Made by a program: the position numbers and the translations under genes
The notes under the pieces: model-generated
The model's database searches: none
What the model was told of the DNA's origin: nothing
Seen by the model: only the letters and a program-made list of their open reading frames with translations
Part shown: positions 59,801-64,000 of the stretch, piece by piece
Position numbering within the stretch: position 1 is the stretch's first letter
Layout: every line of letters starts with the position of its first letter
Assembly: GCA_004369085.1 (NCBI GenBank)
Contig: ML210284.1
Coordinates: 19,009 to 83,008, forward strand
Source of the DNA: Coprinopsis marcescibilis
Taxonomy: Eukaryota > Basidiomycota > Agaricomycetes > Agaricales > Psathyrellaceae
DNA: 64,000 nt
Reading direction: 5' to 3'

Positions 59801-60275
59801 AGCCGTATGGTCAAGGTGAGTATTTCTACATAATTTTCATCTATTGCACTTAAACCAAGTGTAGATACTATTCGATGGCCAGATACTTTACGGCGAGGTG
59901 CAGTACTTTTTCCGATATAATTTCTCCGAGGAATCTCAGTTTGAGGAGGGTCCAAATCGCAAGATCTACCACCTTGCAATGATTTCGTTGTGCAGCAACC
60001 CGGACCCAACGATGTTGGAGCGTTCGCATCTCGTGATATGGAAGTGTTCCTTCCAACGTGGTGAGAAGCTCCTGGTTGTGCCAGTTCATGCCATAGCAAG
60101 TGTAGTGGCTCTTCTGCCATGGCCCAATCCTTCTGCTTCCTCGAACGACTCGAACGAATTTTTGGATCTGTTCTTACCTGATACATACTATGTTGTTGAG
60201 CACTTTGGGCTCGATTTCTCTTCTCTTTCTACTCCTAACACCAGTTCTCTTTTTGAAGACAACACTTTAGAATAG
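56856..60275 (+). CDS. TNP2-like (CACTA/EnSpm, Transposase_21-type) transposase
   Basis: Exons are 56856-57347, 57403-57508, 57561-59815 and 59865-60275 (1087 aa, phases consistent). The N-terminus is basic, with RGRSRSRGRPRGAGRPRGG repeats and a cysteine pair (WFCDCEAKC). The core shows the TNP2 order: a Cys pair CIECGKARY, FFCGTEYLK, SIDGAQLYEMKHSDCWIYIWIIMDLPP, YLIPGGVIPGPNKPKN, PVCGTADGPGLTNFSGLVGHIGYLSCQCYC, and MFPSDLMHLLGLNITDLM. The acidic residues in SIDG and TADG are candidate catalytic metal ligands. The last exon holds LFDGQILYGEVQYFFR and LLVVPVHAIASVV, like the C-terminal region of related proteins. A non-ATG frame extends upstream. It is convergent with the 111-residue gene. 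Apparently full length, so possibly active. Confidence 0.88.
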
Positions 60276-60470
60276 CTTTTGTGCCTGTATTTACCCCAGC
60301 TTGATACACAAATGTTACATATTGCAACGGCGCTTATCAAGCGCTTATGAGTTTGTTGTGTACGCGATTCGGAGGTTTTATATGACATCAAAGTTAGGGG
60401 CAAGACGCGTTTTGGGATAACAAAGCTGATAAAAGTACATGGCAGGCTATCTCATGGACTCCTTTGCAGT

Positions 60471-60857
60471 CTACTCTGGTGCAGATACAAGCTTAAAATC
60501 AGTAATGTAATCCTGGGTCCAAAAGCTAGGATCTTGCTTGGCTTGGTATGGGATTTTGACTAGGACAGCTTGAGGTCAGCTATAGCAAGATATTTGTGAG
60601 AGAAACATACTTTTTTCACCGGAAGATCGTTCAAGCCAGTCATAGAACGACTCTCCGTGCATTCTAGGTACTCTCTCTTGCAGAACTCTGATGATCTCAG
60701 CCCTCCATTCCACTTTTTCGGCCCAGGTTCTCGTCGTCGCATAGGTTGGTGCATAATAATAAATCTTGGTTGGTAGGTTATTTCTGTTTCGTCTTGGTGG
60801 CCATGCTTGGGCCATAGCAATGGCCTGAGCTGTCTGAGATCGTCTCCAAGCAGGCAT
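60471..60857 (-). CDS. 111-residue transposon-encoded protein of unknown function
   Basis: Two exons, 60857-60611 and 60559-60471, with a GTATGT donor and CCTAG acceptor. The frame is kept and gives 111 aa ending LVSAPE. It has a basic Trp/Pro-rich N-terminus (MPAWRRSQTAQAIAMAQAWPP), then YYYAP, then an amphipathic helix TWAEKVEWRAEIIRVLQERV and FYDWLERSSGEK. No family was recognised. A second frame over the same DNA (60560-60964) has no intron logic and was set aside. The gene lies between the transposase (convergent) and the HMG-like gene (divergent, starts 170 bp apart), so it belongs to the element's cargo. A small accessory or regulator of transposition is a guess. Confidence 0.6.
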
Positions 60858-61027
60858 AGAATTATTTTGTTAGTTGGGGCAGAGAAATAAAGCAAAAACG
60901 AGGAGGACATCCAAGTCCTACTACACGGTCGACCCTCACAGTGATGCCAAACAAAGCCAAGCAAAGCAGCTTGGGCACGACACGGTCTGTCCCTTTCCTT
61001 CTTGTACCTCTTCTTCTATCTCCCACC
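60858..61027. promoter_or_regulatory. Bidirectional promoter inside the transposon
   Basis: 170 bp between the divergent ATGs of the 111-residue gene and the HMG-like gene. The plus strand is pyrimidine-rich (cctttccttcttg...) just before the ccaccATGG start context at 61028, as expected of a fungal transcription start region. Confidence 0.45.
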
Positions 61028-63226
61028 ATGGACACTGACTTTGCAGATTTTTTGGACGATGTCAGCGATTTGGACGCTGTGGATCTGCAGGGAAGCTCGT
61101 ATTCCCCTGGGCGGCACTCTAGTATCGATTTATTCAGCGATCGCGGTCATACATCTCGTTTGAGTACAAGCGGTATGTTCATTATTCTGTTCATATATGC
61201 GCATATTAACAACTAAATTTACCTAGACTACTCCAAAGGTGATGCCAGGTCATCACAATGGGCATCTACTACTCGCCCTGATGTTGACCGCAACATACGC
61301 GAGAGGGACCGTCGGTTTCTGTCCTCAGCCGATGTTCCTTTTCTTTGCAAGGTTGGAAACAAGGCTGTTATCAAACTCAATGACGAGCTTCAGGACATAA
61401 AGCATGAGCTTGACTTCTCAAAGGATCGGATAGTGCGCTTGAAGGACGAGCTCAAGGGGTGCAAGGAAGAGTTGAAGAAGAAGGAACAAATGTTTGTACC
61501 CTGTATCCTTTTCATTTCAGCTCTTTGATCAGGGTGGTGCAGTCCTGCTAGTGGTAGTACTCTACAGCAAATTCTGCAGTGCATAGAAGAGCTTTCGGCC
61601 GGAGGACTACGACAAACGACACGCAAAACGTTCAAAATGCCGAAGGTGCTTGTGGATGACGACGAGCTCCAGAAGGCTGTCTTGTGGTACCGGGAAGACG
61701 CATTTCCCGACGACGACTATGGTGTTGGCGGTGGCGGCGATATCAAGGGCGAGAAGGGGTCTCGCGGCGGCAAGAAGGACTTGAAGATCCCAGCCTACCT
61801 TGTCGACCTCAAAGGCAGCACCGTCTCCACAGAAACCTACCACGCCATTCGCAGGAAGATTGGGGCAATTGTCCAAGATCTCATGGACCTTGACGACAGC
61901 CCGGTGAAGCAGAAATGGGGCACAAATGGCGACTATGTGCAGACGACCATCCTCAATGCCCTGTACACCGACTACCCATTGCTGATGTCTGACAACGACT
62001 GGAAGTTCCACAAGCTGATGCAACTTATATTCCCCCAAGCTTACCGCAGCACCTCAACCACGCCAATCGAAGTCAAGGACGAGCCAGACACTGACAAGCC
62101 AACTTCGACAAAACGAAAAGCAATGTCATCCTCGGAGAACCCAAAACCTGTCAAGAAGACCAAGACCACAGTTGCACCATCGTCATCCAGCTCTACCACC
62201 TCTTTAGCCCAGGGATCCCAGAAGACTGTCGTCGCACAAGCCACTTTCCTCAACAACAATATGTGAGTGGAATTCGTGTACCAAATACGTGGCTAATGTG
62301 TATCTAGCTCGGATGGGCTCGTCAATCTCAAGCTCAATCTCCCACCTCCGGCTCCCGCCAAGCCTGTCGAAAAGACCACCGCTGGTCCTGTTACAGCCGT
62401 CACAGTCCCCCTCATCCCCGCCCCAGCCTCTGGTACACCAGCAGACCCGGCGGTGGGTTCGACAGCACCAGCCGTTCCTGTTGTTGTCACCAGTGCACCA
62501 GCAGACCCTGCACCGGCCAAAGAGTCCGCACCAGCCTCAGCTAGCGACCCCAAGGCGTCACCACCGCCAGCTGACCCCAAGCCTTCAACACTGCCGGTCG
62601 ACAACCCTTCAGCCAATGCCCAACCGCAAGACTCTCCTCAAACACCTCAACGACAACCGCTACTGCCAGTACAGCCAGCTCCACAGGCGAGTGTCGCAGC
62701 CAAGCTCTTCCCCTCGATCGCAAACAATTTCAGTGAAATGGAGGATGATGGTACCGAGGGCGGTGGTCAGCCAGTTGCCACGGATGAGAACGCCACAGCT
62801 GCTGCGGGCGTAAAGAGAAAGAAGGCTGCAAAGGGGGCAGGCCGGTTCAGACGACCTTCGGAGGCACAATCGACAGGTGTGGGGAAGGGGAGGTAAGTGA
62901 AAACACCTTGTTGATTTCTGTGTCCTGATATATCTCTTTCAGCTTCCTTTTCTCTCGCCACTGGGCTGTCTTTGCCGAGAACAAAAACAAGTTGAAAACG
63001 TCAAGCGACGCCGTAAAAGCCTGGGAGGCTCTGCCTGAGGAGCAACGCCAAGTGAGTGATACTGCTATCATTTCCATCATATTCTGATTCATCTGATGCA
63101 GATGTGGGAGGCGAAGGCTGTCAGCCGTGTGAGTACATGTCGGTTTCTTTATTTCTCGCATTCTCTGACTCGAAGGCATACACGCAGACCGCACCAGATC
63201 CACGAGGATACATGCCTAATGCATAG
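61028..63226 (+). CDS. Coiled-coil protein with HMG-box-like C-terminus, transposon companion
   Basis: About seven exons with consistent phases, starting MDTDFADFLDDVSDLD. A predicted coiled coil (KLNDELQDIKHELDFSKDRI, KDELKGCKEELKKKEQ) continues across an intron with a GTTTGT donor into LQQILQCIEELS. A conserved-looking block follows (KVLVDDDELQKAVLWYREDAFP, IPAYLVDLKG, YPLLMSDNDWKFHKLMQLIFPQAYR). Next is a long Pro/Ala/Ser linker. The end, FLFSRHWAVFAENKNK...WEALPEEQRQMWEAKAVSR, matches the spacing of HMG-box helices (LFSR, W..L...Q...WE.KA). A final small exon adds AYTQTAPDPRGYMPNA and a TAG at 63224. It probably binds DNA, perhaps the transposon ends, much as TNPA helps TNP2 in plant CACTA elements; that is analogy, not homology. 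Confidence 0.65.
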
Positions 63227-63438
63227 CCACATCGCACAATCTTTCGCTTTACCGCCATTCCGTCTTTTTGCTATCGGTTGCTTTTGTTTTCGATGTCGCT
63301 TGGTCTCGTTAATCATTTTCTGTCTTTTTGGACACTTGGGACTTAGAAAAATGTGTATACTGGCTGTAGAAAGACGGGGATATGCTGTACTATATGTTTT
63401 TTGTAGTGTTTTGAAGAATCGGATCATTGTTTGTACCG

Positions 63439-63452
63439 TTCAAACGATATCA
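63439..63452 (+). repeat. Subterminal repeat copy TTCAAACGATATCA
   Basis: The same 14 bases recur at 63635-63648, and their complement is part of the left arm at 63602-63615. Confidence 0.75.
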
Positions 63453-63601
63453 AACTGGATTGGAGCGAGAAACGAACAATTGGAGCCAGGGCATCCATTT
63501 CGAGCTCTTTTGAACTGGTGGATTGTCAAAGATGTGCAAGAAACACGGGTCTGTATCAAAAATAATATTCCTGATAGATTTGACGGGCATCGAGCCCTTT
63601 G

Positions 63602-63646
63602 GATATCGTTTGAAAGTCTGGCGGGATCGGACTTTCAAACGATATC
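63602..63646. repeat. 17-bp perfect inverted repeat
   Basis: Arms 63602-63618 (GATATCGTTTGAAAGTC) and 63630-63646 are exact reverse complements separated by 11 bases. This could be paired transposase/TNPA-like binding sites of the element, or a hairpin near its end. Confidence 0.85.
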
Positions 63647-64000
63647 ATGCGGGGTCGAAATTCATCAAACCGGCGTTCTCGCTGGGGCTCAGCCTTGATG
63701 GACACCTGCCAGAAGTTCGGCTTCATCCAAGGCATTCGCTGTGGCTTGACAGAGCCCAACGCACTCCGCCATGTCTTGATCTTGGTCAAAAATTGAGAGT
63801 ATCCGGAGTCCGCGAAGACTCGGGATTCAAGTTTACATTCTCAATATATCTTGACAAACAATATCAGTATATGCAAAGGGTCTCACCAGCGCATACTCAG
63901 ACACTGGAAGTTTAAACAGTCCCTGTTAAATGTTGCATGAAGAATTTGGCAAGTTCAATCTCATTATGTTTTTTTCCAACTTCAAAGGAACTTCAATTAC

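Larger units (their letters stand above)
56700..63650 (+). mobile_element. CACTA/TNP2-type DNA transposon, three genes, ends not defined
   Basis: About 7 kb carrying a TNP2-like transposase (56856-60275, +), a 111-residue protein (60471-60857, -) and a coiled-coil/HMG-like protein (61028-63226, +). The right flank has repeated 14-17-base words in both orientations, as in the subterminal repeats of CACTA elements. All three genes read without lesions, suggesting a recently active element. The coordinates are provisional because terminal inverted repeats and a 3-bp target duplication were not found by eye. Confidence 0.6.
63227..64000. other. Right flank of the transposon, noncoding
   Basis: No gene is supported. 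The 200-codon plus frame over 63096-63698 is an unspliced read-through of the previous gene. The stretch from 63439 to 63646 contains repeated and inverted words, described separately. Confidence 0.45.

Noticed and set aside
56726..60482. Direct repeat ACTCTGGTGC at 56726-56735 and 60473-60482 as possible transposon termini
   Set aside because: Same orientation, only 10 bases, and the second copy abuts the stop codon of the 111-residue gene inside the element. It cannot be a terminal inverted repeat pair.
60560..60964. Second minus-strand frame (134 codons) over the 111-residue gene
   Set aside because: It reads through the well-formed intron of the other gene and overlaps the divergent promoter. 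Composition favours the spliced 111-residue product.
63395..63399. TAGTG as the right CACTA terminus of the transposon
   Set aside because: Five bases occur by chance, and no matching CACTA plus flanking bases was found on the left side.
1..64000. tRNA, rRNA and CRISPR features
   Set aside because: No T-loop/anticodon arrangement, rRNA core sequence or regularly spaced repeat array was seen on either strand by eye.

Overview
The window is nuclear DNA of a filamentous basidiomycete, most likely an Agaricomycete (mushroom-forming class). Genes are split by many introns of about 45-70 nt with GT..AG ends. The families present (DUF6593 proteins, F-box/LRR proteins, HGD-type protein kinases, AIG1-like GTPases, a microexon-rich P450, an M43B secreted protease) are typical of that class. 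No rRNA, tRNA or CRISPR array was recognised. Exon joins were worked out by eye from splice signals and family conservation, so small boundary errors are possible.

Layout. 1-2818: no gene seen. 2819-4042: Zn2Cys6 regulator (+). 6130-7026: PCL-type cyclin (-). 7962-19518: a cluster of four related genes, three of which join an N-terminal helical region, a protein kinase and a C-terminal AIG1-like GTPase. Copies A and B (-) read as whole or nearly whole, copy D (+) is the GTPase alone, and copy C (+) has a frameshift in its kinase. 19735-21258: F-box/LRR protein (-). 22114-23428: homoserine dehydrogenase (-). 26217-27453: proline-rich protein ending in a PNRC/EDC1-like decapping motif (-). 27454-35757: gene desert. 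35758-36930: secreted M43 metalloprotease (-), divergent from the 2-oxoglutarate dehydrogenase E2 gene (37323-39201, +). 39626-41925: MFS anion:cation symporter (-). 42520-45467: three tandem DUF6593 genes (-). 46230-46990: small bZIP protein (+). 47351-48889: second F-box paralogue (+), followed by a decayed GTPase remnant (49190-50005). 50200-52529: cytochrome P450 (-). 54078-56026: RAD52 (-). 56856-63226: a three-gene CACTA/TNP2-type transposon with an apparently intact 1087-residue transposase, a 111-residue protein on the other strand and a coiled-coil protein with an HMG-box-like end. A 17-bp perfect inverted repeat lies downstream.

How it fits together. HOM6, KGD2 and RAD52 are core metabolism and repair genes. 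Between them sit fast-evolving families with signs of recent duplication and loss: the kinase-GTPase cluster, the F-box pair, the DUF6593 trio and the transposon. The kinase-GTPase cluster is the best candidate for an undescribed signalling or defence-like system. Its role is inferred only from domain architecture and turnover. The three-gene transposon is the second most interesting feature.
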